DNA of 64,000 nucleotides from Chelonoidis abingdonii (GCF_003597395.2 NC_133771.1:56722423-56786422), one strand, 5' to 3'; counted from the stretch's first letter, positions 48,893-60,310 are shown. Translations and numbers: made by a program. The notes: generated by a model from the letters alone, not told the origin.

Positions 48893-48990
48893 AAACCTCT
48901 TTGAGCCTCAATTCCTTCAAGACGTAAGATTGGTATAATAATAATGACATGCCAGGAGTGTGGTAAGGATAAAATAATTAATTAATGTTC
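48893..48990 (+). repeat. MIR core fragment
   Basis: AAACCTCTTTGAGCCTCAATTCC, followed by GTAAGATTGGTATAATAATAATGACATG, matches the second half of a MIR element. Confidence 0.5.
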
Positions 48991-48995
48991 ATTAA

Positions 48996-49265
48996 GGATA
49001 TGTCTACACTGCAATTAATAACCCATGGCTGGCCTGAACCAGCTGACTGGGGCTAAGGGACTTGGGCTAAGGGGCTGTTTAATTGTGGAGTAGACATTCT
49101 GGCTCCACCTGGAGCCTGCAAGGTGGGAAGGTCTCAGAGCTCAGGCTACAGCCCAAGCCTGAATATCTACATCACAGTTAAACAGCTCCTTAACCTGAGT
49201 TCCACAAACCCAAGTCAGCTGGCACCGGCCAGCCACAGGTGTCTAATTGCAGTGTAGACATACCG
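48996..49265. mobile_element. Palindromic MITE, Harbinger-like, TAA target duplication
   Basis: The ends GGATATGTCTACACTGCAATTAA and CTAATTGCAGTGTAGACATACCG are near-perfect inverted repeats of about 20 bases. TAA lies on both sides (48993-48995 and 49266-49268). The interior also pairs (GCTGACTGGGGCTAAGGGACTTGGG against CCCAAGTCAGCTGG and others). A 3-bp TWA duplication suggests the PIF/Harbinger superfamily, but that class call is an inference. Confidence 0.75.
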
Positions 49266-49533
49266 TAAGTGTGTTGAAATCTCAGGTTAAGACTCTACGA
49301 AGTTTTAATGTTAAATTAATTTATCATTTAGGACTAGCTGAGGTGTGAAGATACAAAACAAAGTCTTTTGCAGATCAGAAAAAATATTTTAGGATATATT
49401 TTTCTTTCAACTAATTTATTTTTATTTTTTTATTTTTATGTAGAGGTCCTACATTAAAATGCACCAATGGTATTAGCAATACCAAATCATTAACTCAAGC
49501 TATCAAATGGCAAAATTAAAAACAAATAAAGGA

Positions 49534-49618
49534 TGGGAATATTCTTAAACTGATCACTTAGAATATTCTTTAAACTGATCACTTAGATGGGAATATTCTT
49601 TAAACTGATCACTTAGAA
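49534..49618. repeat. Tandem triplication of a ~28-bp unit
   Basis: The unit GAATATTCTT(T)AAACTGATCACTTAGA occurs three times in a row, at about 49536, 49561 and 49591. The second unit is missing the ATGG link of the third. The copies are nearly identical, so the expansion is recent. Confidence 0.85.
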
Positions 49619-50162
49619 TCTTTTATCGTTTGTTTGAATATTAGTTGGTAGGAGTCTTTTTAGACTGAGTATAGCTTTTCAGATTTACTGTAACTATAGT
49701 ACTGTATATAAATTATCAGCGTGATACTACAGGCCTAGGTTTGACATTGTTAAGGTTAATTTTTATACCCTTTAGATGGGTCATAGATACTGACAAATCA
49801 AGGGATGTAGACAGGCTGAACTCTGAGTCAGTGTCCAGCTAAACATTTCAGTAATTTTTTCAAGTATGTAGATATGCCATACGTGCTGCTACAGGCAGGG
49901 CTGACAATTGAAGTATCACTTTAACAGCTGCTTCATTTCACCATCTTTCGGCTCATAAATTTTATTTTCAATGAGCTTGCCTGGAAGGCTACTAAAAAAT
50001 GACCTTCACAGAATGCTAGAAAGACCTTGAGTGTTGTCCAGAGTAACTTTCTTGGGCAATGGAAGGCAGTGAATAATCCTGGTGGCATAGCCAATAACCA
50101 GAATGTAGAGAAAAATACTAACTTTTATTGTCTGGGCCTGATGAGAACAATCTGCATCCTCA

Positions 50163-50340
50163 TCCTGAGGCTATGTCTACAGAAGGGGTTTTTCCGTTGG
50201 TTGATGTAGTTAATCCACTATCCGAGAGGTGGTAAATACATTGACAGAAGAATTCTTCCCCATCCACCTAGCTGCAGCTAGGCTGGGGATGAGGTTGGCC
50301 TAATCACGGTGCCCAGGTTGCTACATTTTTCACAGATCTG
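50163..50340. repeat. Fragment of a GTCTACA-type MITE
   Basis: GGCTATGTCTACAGAAGGGG, followed by TTTTTCCGTTGGTTGATGTAG and CCACCTAGCTGCAGCTAGGCTGGGG, resembles one arm and the core of a known type of turtle DNA element. The second arm is not recognisable. Confidence 0.4.
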
Positions 50341-50417
50341 CATGACATAATTAGGCATATCTAACTCCCATTAAGCCTGACTGTCACTTACAGTACACAT
50401 GCAGAGTACTAGTCATC

Positions 50418-50512
50418 TAGGGTCAGATCCTCAGGTGGTATAAATTTACCTAGCTCCATTAAAGGTAATAGAACTATGCCAGTTTACACCAGCTGAGGAT
50501 CTAGCCTGTGAT
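50418..50512. repeat. Short palindromic MITE
   Basis: CTAGGGTCAGATCCTCAGGTGGTATAAATT and the later GCCAGTTTACACCAGCTGAGGATCTAGCC are inverted copies around a centre at CTCCATTAAAGGTAATAG. A remnant with the same arms is at 8262-8325. Confidence 0.65.
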
Positions 50513-51179
50513 TAAAGTGGTGTGTAGCAGCTACATGCCTAAGATGAGTAATCCATTCAAGGTATTTGTCTGCAGATTTATGCAGTACTGTGAAAATATG
50601 TTCAGTTGTTTCACACAACAGCAGTGAACCTGCATGGCATGGATAGTAGGAGAACAAGGAAAAAGTGCAGTTATGGAAATGGCAGTCATCTTGCACCACT
50701 TCCTGCGTCTCATGCAGACACACACCACATTTGCTATGCAGCAAATCAGAGGTGATGTAAATGGTGGCGAGCATTATATTTTGCTAAGATACATTTGTGG
50801 TGGGGAGGTTGCTGTATTTTACACCTTCCTATTTCCTCCTGCTGGTTGCTCTTCTGGCTACAGCTGCACTCTTCCACTAACTCTCACTCATTTGCACTCA
50901 CTTTCATTGCTTCATGATATTGTAACTTCCTCCACCATTTATGCCACTCCTAAATTTGACCCCAAAATCTAATACTTACCACTATTTAGTTTTATAAAAT
51001 CCAATTGCCTGGGAGAACTTTAGTGTCGGCAAAGCTCCTGCTGCTGGGACCATTTTTACCACCATGTCAGCATGTAGTAAAAATGTGTCTTGCTTTGGGA
51101 GGTTTGTAAAGTTCTGTTGTGTAAACACACCCCTACAGTGCCTTATATGTTCAAGAGCTTTAAAGACATTAAAGGAATT

Positions 51180-51310
51180 AGTGTTCTTTATTATTTGTAG
51201 TGTGGTAGCGCCTCAGGACCCAAGTCATGGATCAAGACCCAATTGGGCTAGGTGCTGAACAAAGATGGGCTCCACCCTCGACAGTCTATAATCTAAGATG
51301 AAAGATGACA
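51180..51310 (-). repeat. Antisense MIR-type SINE tail
   Basis: TTATTATTTGTAGTGTGGTAGCGCCTCAGGACCC ... CAATTGGGCTAGGTGCTGAACAAAGATGGG ... ATAATCTAAG is the reverse complement of the tail seen at 19985-20108. Confidence 0.65.
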
Positions 51311-51964
51311 AGTGGATACATGAATGGATGGAACACAAGATAACAATAAGACAATAGTGGTCGGCATGATAAGCAGTGGCCACAGCTAGCCACTATTGAG
51401 TGGGTAGCTGAGTAGGCATCAAGATAAAGGAGATCTTCAAAGAGGACAGCCAGGCTTTGTTGATGTTTGCGGGGACCTCAAAGCCACATCACCATCTTCT
51501 TTCAAATCCCTCCTTAAAAGTCTCCTTTGTTGCCAAGCCGACAAAAAACATAATATTGTTAGGCAGCTGGTAGCCACTGCTAGATTTTGTCACAAGGGCT
51601 TAATTTGTCACAAGGATACAGCCCATAGTGCCTCTTGTTAGGCCCTACAGTAGGCGCATTCCATGAAGGAGCTGTGGCCACAATTTCCTCTCTGCTTTCC
51701 CTTTCTCCTGGGGTAGTAATATTTTATATCAGTATATACTGGTACCATACCACCTCCACACAGACATAGGAGGGCTGGAGACAAGGCTCCCCTCATTTAC
51801 TACCCTTCCCACTCACTCCTTATCTGTTTCCAAAAAGAAGTAACCATGTCTAGGTAGCCCAGGTACAGATGTAAGCAAGGTTCTTACTCTCTTTCACAAG
51901 CATGCAGTCCCCAGTTTAACTCCAGCTAATTAATATTGGAGCCCCCATCTCTCAGTTATGTAGA

Positions 51965-52100
51965 TAGGTATGATCTTTGTTTTACTGGTGGGGATGGGGG
52001 GGGGTACCGAGAAGTTAAGTAACTTGCCCATGGCCATAGAATCAGGAGCACAGTCAAGAACAGAACTTACAGATTCTTACTTTGAGTTCTGCTGCTTCTC
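51965..52100 (-). repeat. Antisense MIR core
   Basis: The stretch TACCGAGAAGTTAAGTAACTTGCCCATGGCCATAGAATCAGG is the reverse complement of the MIR core CTTGGGCAAGTCACTTAACCTCTC. Confidence 0.6.
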
Positions 52101-52439
52101 AAGTGTGTGTGTCATGGAATATAAAAGGGGAAAGGAAGACATGTGGCCAGGGACAAGGAGTCTTGAATCTGTGTTTGGATTCACAGTGTTTGTTTTGTTG
52201 AAAAGCAGTTATTGTGAACTTATAGATGTGAACATCTATAAGACAGCCAGTAGCAAACAAACTGAGGGATAGAACAGTGTCTCTATTACATATTTTTTGT
52301 CTTGCACAAATGAATCACTTTCCCTCCCCAGTGGTTTTGGCCAATGCAGGAATGGTCTCTCTCAACATGTGCTTATATGGTCCCCATCACCATTGCATTT
52401 GTAACCTTAATGGATGTATTTCACGTCACCCCAATGGGG

Positions 52440-52610
52440 GAGAGAAGTTTAATTATCCCAAGATTAGAGACAAGGAACTGAAGGATAGAGAGATGAAAAG
52501 ACTCACTCCAGGTCACCTAGAAAGTCTGTGGTATCAACAGGAATCGAAGCCGGGTCTACTCAACCCCCTAGTCCAATGCCTAAATCACAAGAGCTTCTAT
52601 CCTCTCTCAT
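52440..52610 (-). repeat. Antisense MIR element
   Basis: AAGACTCACTCCAGGTCACCTAGAAAGTCTGTGG, followed by GGAATCGAAGCCGGGTCTACTCAACCCCCTAGTCCAATGCC, is in MIR core to tRNA-head order in antisense. Confidence 0.6.
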
Positions 52611-53008
52611 GCCCATTTCATACTGTTTGTTTTCTTACAAGCTACTTTTAAATACCCTCTCTTAAGTCTGATGGAAACTGAAGAAAATGAATTCTGTAAA
52701 CAAGTTTCTCGCCTAATTACCCTTTTCAGTTTTCTGTACACTGAAGGATGCATTCTTCTGAAACATTTGTCTAAAGAATTCATTTGCCTACATTAATATT
52801 ACTAATACTTGTTTGTTGAAACTGAATAATAATGCTTTTATCCCCTCATTCTTGTAGTTAACATATAGAATCAGATCCTCACCCAATTCTGCCTGCAGCA
52901 GCTGATAACCTGGGAGATGAAAACCACTGAGCATTCCCCTGCCCCCCAAAATAGGGGCAATCCCTGGCTGGTTTAGAGCTGCCTCTATACCCAGAGGATT
53001 CCTGGGGC

Positions 53009-53217
53009 TTTGTCAGGGATAGCTCAGTGGTTTGAGCATTGACCTGCTAAACCCAGGTTTGTGAGCTCAATCCTTGAGGGGGCCACTGGGGATCTAGGGC
53101 AAAATCAGTACTTGGTCCTGCTAGTGAAGGCAGTTGGCTGGATTCAGTGACCAATCACTCAATGTCCCTTCCAGCTCTATGAGATAGGTTTTTCTCTCTC
53201 TCTATATATATATATTT
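53009..53217 (+). mobile_element. Tortoise (Cry-type) tRNA-derived SINE, second copy
   Basis: CAGGGATAGCTCAGTGGTTTGAGCATTGACCTGC contains the A box, GAGCTCAATCCTTGAGG the B-box region, and the body ends CTCTATGAGATAGG with a CT/TA tail. It is the same family as 6183-6392. Confidence 0.85.
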
Positions 53218-54727
53218 TCCTGATACTGGAAAGGTCCCTGGGAGTGATGAGCAGCTGAGTTTAACATGGAGCAGCCTGAGGCTGATTTTTAAGTTACGCT
53301 GGGGTTTCGTCCCAGAATTGAAAAGCCACAAAGTGGCTTAGAGCCGACCACATTTGTGCACCCAACACCCAGCTATGTCGAGTGTATCTCAACAGCATTT
53401 AAGGAGGTAGCCCAAATGAGACTATACTATAGTGTGAATAATATTTAAATGTTGTGTGTCAGAATGTACTTGCATTTTATATATCACTTTCCTTAAAACA
53501 TTGTTCATTTTTTTCATGTACTGCATTTTTTGTTACAGTTTTTTTTCTTCTTTGAAATTAAAACAAAACAGAGAGCGGCAGTGGAAGGTAATGTAGGGTA
53601 CATTTATTCCCGTCGTTCCCTGACACCATCACATTGCATTACATCAGTCTTCTTTCCTTTGGATGTCAGTAATCAGGCCAAGATAAAAGCAATTGAAAGT
53701 ACATTTTCAGAGGTGGTGTCAGTCAGTTTGGTTGCTAGCTTTTAAGTTGCCTCTGTAGATATCTTGGATAAAGTGAGGGTCTGTCTGGGCTACTTCAACT
53801 TTTTTCAACTTATCTTGGATTCAGAGGAACTTGCACTTTCATATGGTACAAAAAGCAGGTTTCTTAAAACCTCTGCATTCTTTTTCAGCACATGCTGGCC
53901 TTATGACATCCCTCTTTGTGATATGCTGCACATCTTACTTAAATATTGAGTTGACTTTAGAAATAATTGAAATCCACAAGTTCAGTTTCCAGCCAAGGAT
54001 CGACATAGTCTTCCATCTCTATGCACACTATGAGCTACATTTTTCACTGGCCCTGCACAGATCTGCAGGAGGTGAGCAGGCAAAATAAGCCCCTTCTCCT
54101 TGATTGCTGCACAGGAGCTATTCACAGTTCCAGTTTTGTAACTTCTTGAGCACAAGGTTTGTTCTGGGATTGCACCTCTAATAATGTTAGTGCCCTTAAA
54201 GGGGACAGGATGGTCAATGACAGGTCCATGTCTTTGCCTCTGTTTCCACATTGGTCTACCAAGCTGGGCTGGCAAGGCTGATAGCATGTACTGCAAGCTT
54301 TTAAAGGGCTGCTTTGGCCCTTGTTCCCACATGGTTCCTGAACCATTGTATCTGAATCAGGCAGAATGGCTCTACAGCTGCTGCTCTGGAAAAAAACTGG
54401 AAATACATGATCATACTGTGGCCAGTAGGCGTTGAGAAGTCTTTGGGCTCCATGCAGGGGTAACGGTGTGAAATGTAATGGCCTGTGATATAAAGGAGGT
54501 CAAACTAAATGATCTAATGATCAGTGAGAAATCACATACTTCTCATTTTATCCTGTTCTAAAGTTATTTGGTCTCATCCTTAATACAAAATATATTGGTT
54601 GTTAGAGAAGTGGGATTCTTGAAGTTCCTAAGGATGTATGGATTATATTATATCTATTGTGGTTGAGACGTTTTTAAATGCAGTAAAGTAGGTTCTGATA
54701 TTTATTTCACTCTTCTCATTGGCACAG

Positions 54728-54922
54728 ATTAAAGAGCATCTTGCCAAAGGACAGAGGATGCTGGCTGGTGATGGAATGTCCCAGGTGACCAAAACACTGT
54801 TGGATTTAACTCAAAGGAAAAACTTTTATGCAGGGGATCTTCTGATTTCTGTGGAAATTCTCAGAAACGTGACAGACACATTTAAAAGGGCAAGTTATAT
54901 CCCTGCATCTGATGGTGTCCAG
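54728..54922 (+). CDS. ADGRB3: ADGRB3 exon: start of the GAIN domain
   Basis: This 195-nt, phase 0-0 exon lies between GGCACAG and GTAAGA. It encodes 65 residues starting [12 protein letters not shown] and ending [10 protein letters not shown]. It follows the HormR domain and corresponds to the N-terminal helical part of the GAIN domain (subdomain A), upstream of the membrane-proximal autoproteolysis region. RNVT is an N-glycosylation sequon. The helices [19 protein letters not shown] agree with human BAI3 from memory, except Ile for Met after DLL. No cysteines are present, as expected for this part. The exon is complete and in frame with its neighbours. Confidence 0.94.
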
Positions 54923-57052
54923 GTAAGAGAACTTCGTAGAACAGGGTAATGATTCAGCTGCTGTATTTTACTCAATGTTCAGCATCATCTATTTGCCCCA
55001 AGAGCAAGTTAAATCTGCTCAGTAGGTATATTAGAAGCACAGTCAACATTCATTGTAAATAGGGTGATGTGTAATAGGGCAAAAAGACAGCTACATTTAA
55101 GTGAACATATGTTGGAGAACAACATAGTGTGTCAAAAGTACAAAAGTCTTTTTTATAATTATTATTCTAGTAACTTTGCATTCTCAGTGGTGATATTTTT
55201 TTTATTATTCTTTTTTAGATCAAACAGTTCTGCAGCATTGTTTATTCTAGTTCCTTTCATTTGAAAATCTACCCAGGATGTTTAGATACTTAAGTCATTC
55301 TGCCATTGCTTCTGCAATTCAAATAATTAAAGCTCATTAAAAGAGCACAGGAGTGATGTATAGTGCATTTGATGTGAATTTTGTATTTTGCATATTAGAT
55401 TAACTCTTCCTGTGCCATGGGCCACAGTGTTTATTTCGACATAATGTGCTTCCTGTATTAGTATATAAAGTCCTTAATAATAAAAGTTCGGCAGGACTCC
55501 CATATCAGGTATTATTTTTTGCTTCATCAGGGAATTTTACATGCACTTTTCTCAGAGTGCAGATTTACTTAAAGGAAGATATTAAGAAAAAACAGTGTAC
55601 AGATAGTATATCACTTATTAAATGGAAGGTTCTGTGATAATTCATAAAATAATCCTGATGTGATTAATGTAAAGCATGCATATATATGTGTGTATAGAAA
55701 TATAATTGAAAATGAATTATCTCTATTTTAGAAAGACAGTAATTTCTCCAGAGTTAAGGTTTTATCCAGCTTTCCATTATATTCCCAATTTTCTGCCTTT
55801 TCTCTTTCTCTCCCACATACACAAACCTCTTTGCTCAAAATAAAACAGTCTCTAAAATTTCTTGTGTGTGGCCCTCATCCACTGGAAAAATTTGACATGC
55901 ATCCCAATTTGACATGAATTGAACAGAGTATTATTAAAATGTAGAGTGTAGAAAAATGATATTTTTTTTTAATTTGTAGGAAAAAAAGTAGCACATATCT
56001 CAAAAACAGTTTGGACTAGAAATTCCATTTTTAATCTGTCTTTCTTTCATGAAAGGCAGTAGTGGCTTTGAGTATTTTTTGAAAGGTTGACTGCTTAAAC
56101 AAGGAGTTATTTTGCTACAAATCATTCATACTGTCATCAGTCCAGTAGCCCCAAAGTAGCCTCTCCAAGGCTCACAGAGACTGCAAAAACATTTGGTAGA
56201 AACAGCCTTGAGAAACTGCTTGATATAAGTGGTTTCTGTTTATGGACTTAGCAGATGGGGTTACACTCAGCTCAGCAAAATTAGTAAGAACTTGATTCTG
56301 TTCCCATTAATATCAATGGCAAAATTTGTGCTGATATCAATGAGGCAGAACTGGTCCCTAAACCCTTAGTAGACATAGCCAGGAAAAACTAATTTTTGGT
56401 TGTTTATTTGTTTTTCCCTATAAAAATGTAGAGAAATTCTGAGGGCGTGGACCAGGGGAGTAAATGGCAAAAAAAAATTGCTAAACTATAGTTCAGGATG
56501 TAAATATATTTCAGTTAGGAGATATAATAATTAAATTTTGGTGGGATTTGGATGCCTAACTCCTATAGTGTCCTTTAAAAATCCCAGCCTAAAAATCCCA
56601 CCCTAAAAAGATACTGAAGGATCAAAAGAAATAGGAAATTTAATAAAGAAGTAGATAAAGAACAGAATTCTTTATATCTCTTTTTAGACATTAATGAGGT
56701 TTTGAAAAAACCAAGAAGTCATAATTTAGCATTTTGTTTGATGTCAGAATAGTAAATTATGAATTCTGGGTAATTATATATTTCAAAATGTCAAAAAGAT
56801 TTTACTACAATTTACCCTTACATTACTGGCATCAGACTGCCAGCCAAATTAAAGCTTAGAAGAGAGTGCTGTGGGTGTATAAGAGTGTTCAGTTGTATTT
56901 ATTCCATTCTTCTGTGTATTCCCTTTATTATCTGCAGACTTGGGATTGTACCAAGTACTAATATCAATATAAGCACATATTGCAATAGATATAATCCATA
57001 GATTTTAGATGATGAGGGGAATGACCAGATATCACCATGCCTCAGTGGGTCA

Positions 57053-57405
57053 CAGGGCCAGCTTTAGGCCTATTCACCAATTCCCCCAAATCGGGCCCTG
57101 CGCCTAAGAGGGCCCCACATCCAGTGAGAATCCCTTCCCCGGCTAGAGGTGCCATTTTAATTTTTACTCACCTGGCGGCGCTCCAGGTCTTCAGCGGCAC
57201 TTCAGCAGCAGGTCCTTCAGTGCCGCCGAAGACTTGGAGTGAGTGAAGGACCCGCTGCCAAAGTGCCACCGAAGACTTGGAGCACCTCCCGGTGAGTACA
57301 AGCCCCACATGTTTTTTTTACATGTCTTTTTTTTTAAAATCATCCCTGCCGGGGCCTCATCAAAGCTGTTCGAATTGGGCCCTACACTTCCTAAAGCCGG
57401 CCCTA
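57053..57405. mobile_element. MITE with hAT-like termini
   Basis: The left end CAGGGCCAGCTTTAGGCC and right end TTCCTAAAGCCGGCCCTA are inverted repeats. GTCAC occurs at both edges (57049-57053 and 57406-57410), overlapping the left terminus, so the exact duplication is unclear. The interior contains an inverted pair around CGCCGAAGACTTGGAG/CTCCAGGTCTTCAGCGGC. Confidence 0.7.
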
Positions 57406-57738
57406 GTCACAGCTGAGGATACCAGATTCAGGACAAACTGCTTAGAAATAGAGCAGACTCACCCCAAAACGGGTGGTCATTCTATTATTAGATATACCAA
57501 GCCATAAGCACAAGTAAATTTCTGTCTCACCACACGGGTTAACAAGAGTCCAAACTGCAGTCTCCTTAGGCATCCCAGCCCTTGTTTCACCACACAGACA
57601 TTAGACTTAATGATGAGTGGTTATTTAAAACCAATTTCATCAACAGAGATCTCAAAAGGTCAGCTAGATAGCCAGGCCAAAATATAACTCAGATCTTAAC
57701 CAATAATGACACTATTGCCAATCCTTTACTATCTAACA

Positions 57739-58574
57739 CAGTGGTCCCCAACCTTTTTGTGGCCAGTAGCACATTCATGTTTTCAGAAGAGTGTGGCGGG
57801 TGCCAACAATTTTTTAAGGCTTATTTTGTATTTGTACATTAATACAAAAACCATCATATTTAATATTATATAATATATTAATCCATAAGATAAAAAGCGT
57901 AATTTTACATGTAAAAGGTATTAATTAAATTATTCAGCAATTACTCTTTCACCTTACCATGTGAATTTGCTCTTTTTTATCTACCTGTAAGAAAAATTAA
58001 GGCGTTTTTACAAAATAAATATCATAAACAGTTTTCATCTTATTTATTTTAAAAAAAGTAAAACATTGTTGAACTGCTGGTCCAAATATATTTATTATTC
58101 TTACTTGAACATAGAATGAAGCCTGCAGCCCCGAAATTCTCTGTCCCTGGCAGGCACGGTGACGCAGTTTCTCTCCGGCTTAAGCCGTGGCCCTGTGCTT
58201 GCTGGGGACCGAGAACACTAGCGCCTGCAGCCTCTGAGTTCTCTGTCCCTGGCAGGGTGCTTGCTGGGGACCGAGAACCCCAGTGCCCGCAGCCTGCAGC
58301 CCCAGCGAAGCTGGAGAGAAGCCACAGACCCGCGCCTGCCAGGGACAGAGAACTTCACCCGCAGCCTGCAGCCCTGGAGAAGCCGGAGAAAAGCTGCAGC
58401 CCTGTGCCTGCCGGGGACAGAGAACACCGGCATCTGCAGCCTGCAGCCCTGGAGTTCTCTGTCCCTGGCAGGCGTGGGGCCACGGCTTCTCTCTCCTACT
58501 GGGTACTAGGCGGGGGCACATAAATGCCCCGGCGGGCACCAAGCCGCCTGCAGGCACTGCGTTGGGGACCACTG
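57739..58574. mobile_element. hAT-like element with internal GC-rich repeat array
   Basis: It begins CAGTGGTCCCCAACCTTTTTG and ends GCGTTGGGGACCACTG, with strong terminal inverted repeats. The flanks are ATCTAACA (57731-57738) and ATCTAATA (58575-58582), seven of eight matching, as expected for hAT. The left half is AT-rich. The right half (58118-58500) is a GC-rich array in which TTCTCTGTCCCTGGCAGGC and its reverse complement GCCTGCC(A/G)GGGACAGAGAA alternate with GCAGCCTGCAGCC. Long open frames on both strands here are products of that array. Confidence 0.85.
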
Positions 58575-58589
58575 ATCTAATATCTAAAG

Positions 58590-58725
58590 AAAGGGTCGGC
58601 AACCTCTGGCATGCAGCTTGCCAGGGCAAGCACCCTGGCTGGCCAGGCCAGTTTGTTTACTGCCCAATGGGGGTGGCGGGAAGCCATGGCCAGCATATCC
58701 CTCCCCCACGCCACTTCCCACCAAT
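58590..58725. repeat. Truncated hAT-like fragment
   Basis: AGGGTCGGCAACCTCTGGCATGCAGCTTGCCAGGGCAAGCACCCTGGC resembles the 5-prime end of another hAT-like family. It is followed by CAGTTTGTTTACTGCCCAATGGG and CCACTTCCCACCAATAAAG. The right terminus is missing. Confidence 0.55.
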
Positions 58726-59669
58726 AAAGATCAATAAATCTCTATGGGCATTTCTGACATGAAAATTTTTGCATGGTCCTTAATTAATCTTTCTGAAATG
58801 TAGAGACATTTAGAAATATCCATGTGAACCTTGTATCCTTTTACACATCTTGAGAGCTGAAAGAGGAAAACTCTTAGAGATGAAGAATCTCCTTTGGAAA
58901 GAATTTTGTAGGTTAAATTACTTCACATTTAATTTGCAGAGTATATTTTATGATGGATTATTGTATTTATAGTCCTCATGATGTAATGCTGAATATGAAT
59001 GGATACTCTAAGTGCTTGAGTAGATAAATACCGAAGGTCATGTCCAGGACCCATTAAAGTCAGCGAACAGATTCCTGCTGATTTCAGTGGGCACTGGATC
59101 AGTCCCTAAGACTGTTTTTATTACTGCATTGATCCCCAGTGTTCCCTCTCTTATACATTCATATCATCCAGTTTTGTATCACTGAAGCCAATGGAATTTT
59201 TGCCACTGACTTCAATGGGAGAATGACCTGCCTTCAGTTATGTCATTTTTTAAAGTCTCTTTTGTATCAGTTCAGCAAAGCCCTGAAGCACATATGTAAG
59301 TGCTTTGCTGAATCATTATTAGCAGTGTAAATTATTGGCAATGTAATTCTCACATCGTAAATGGCATCATTAGCTTCCTCCCTTGTGGCAGTGTGAGGCT
59401 ATGGAGGAAAACAAGTGTTTTCAGTGCATTCCTCCTCCCATTCTCCCAAGATCATATGTTGTTAGAGGTAAATTTTAGGAGTTGGGTTAAACTGGTGAAC
59501 ATTTTATTTTGTGAAAATGTTTTCCCTTATTTTGTGCAGTTTTATATTCCCCAAATTTTGATATTTCCAGTCATGAGAATTTTGGTACTGAAAAATTCTT
59601 AAAAATCAAATTTATTCACAAAATCTCATGTGCAATATTTTTATGGATCATGGGAATATTCTGAAGTGG

Positions 59670-60150
59670 AAGCATGGTGTAATTCAGTGATATTCAGACC
59701 TCAGTGGTTCAGGACCCAAATTAGCGATTAACATTACTCAAAAGACCCACAGTAGTGTGAATTCATTATTTCATTTACTACAGTACTATTTAAACAGTAT
59801 GATGGGAAATACTTAATTTTATATGTTTCTGTGAGAATAATATATATACTTACACTAAGTTATTAACTTATTTTCTGTGTGAATAATATATATATTAATA
59901 ACTTAGTGCAAGTTGGTCACTTAATTGGTTAATAACAATAAAAGCATCCTGATTGTTCAAGAACTTTAATATCACATGCTGTAAAAAGCTGTAGGAAACA
60001 CAGTAAAGAGCCACTTGCAGCTCACAAGCCTCCATCTGACTGTCACTGGTGTAGTTAGTGCATTGACTAGAGAGCTGGGAGCCAGGAACAACTAGTTGTG
60101 TTTTCACGTCTGTCACTGACTATCCTTAATACTTTGTACTCACAGTAAAT
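59670..60150 (+). repeat. MIR-type SINE interrupted by a hAT-like element
   Basis: The outer parts (59670-59684 GAAGCATGGTGTAATT; 60049-60150 GTGTAGTTAGTGCATTGACTAGAGAGCTGGGAGCC and on) read as one MIR head once 59685-60048 and one copy of the duplicated 8 bases are removed. Confidence 0.6.
59685..60048. mobile_element. hAT-like MITE inserted in a MIR
   Basis: The ends CAGTGATATTCAGACCTCAG and CCTCCATCTGACTGTCACTG are inverted repeats. The flanks are GTGTAATT (59677-59684) and GTGTAGTT (60049-60056), seven of eight. Inside, ACTTACACTAAGTTATTA and TAATAACTTAGTGCAAGT form a second inverted pair. Confidence 0.75.
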
Positions 60151-60224
60151 ATCATTTAAAAATGCTGCTTAATTATGCTTCACACTATCCCTTTCAGGGG
60201 GGTTAAAACTAATGGTGTAGGAGA

Positions 60225-60310
60225 AAGGAGAGCATATGATCCTTAATCCAATTTCTGAAGTGACTTCCTTTGTGACCTTGAGTAAGTCACTCATGATCTG
60301 TTTTTCAGAG
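60225..60310 (+). repeat. MIR core fragment
   Basis: AAGTGACTTCCTTTGTGACCTTGAGTAAGTCACTCATGATCTG matches the MIR core CTGTGTGACCTTGGGCAAGTCACTT. Confidence 0.55.

Larger units (their letters stand above)
28438..54727 (+). other. ADGRB3: ADGRB3 intron between HormR and GAIN exons (26.3 kb as assembled)
   Basis: The intron begins GTAGGT and ends GGCACAG. It holds CR1 fragments (32478-32852, 33058-33957, 35750-37440, 38085-39752, 43464-44040), hAT-like elements (34404-34722, 40160-41214, 44436-45262, 47783-48172), a solo LTR, MIR pieces, MITEs and a SINE. Its true length is uncertain because about 4.5 kb next to the 25-N gap is duplicated or inverted noise. The stretches 28438-30560, 30634-31494, 31551-32477, 37441-38084, 46772-47782, 49619-50162, 50513-51179, 51311-51964, 52101-52439 and 53218-54727 show nothing that I recognise. 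Confidence 0.85.

Noticed and set aside
49534..49618. CRISPR-like array
   Set aside because: The three units are directly adjacent without unique spacers, and the host is a vertebrate.
58116..58762. Long open frames on both strands (up to 159 codons) with repeating VPGR/CPWQA-type motifs
   Set aside because: They are translations of the alternating inverted repeat array inside the hAT-like element.
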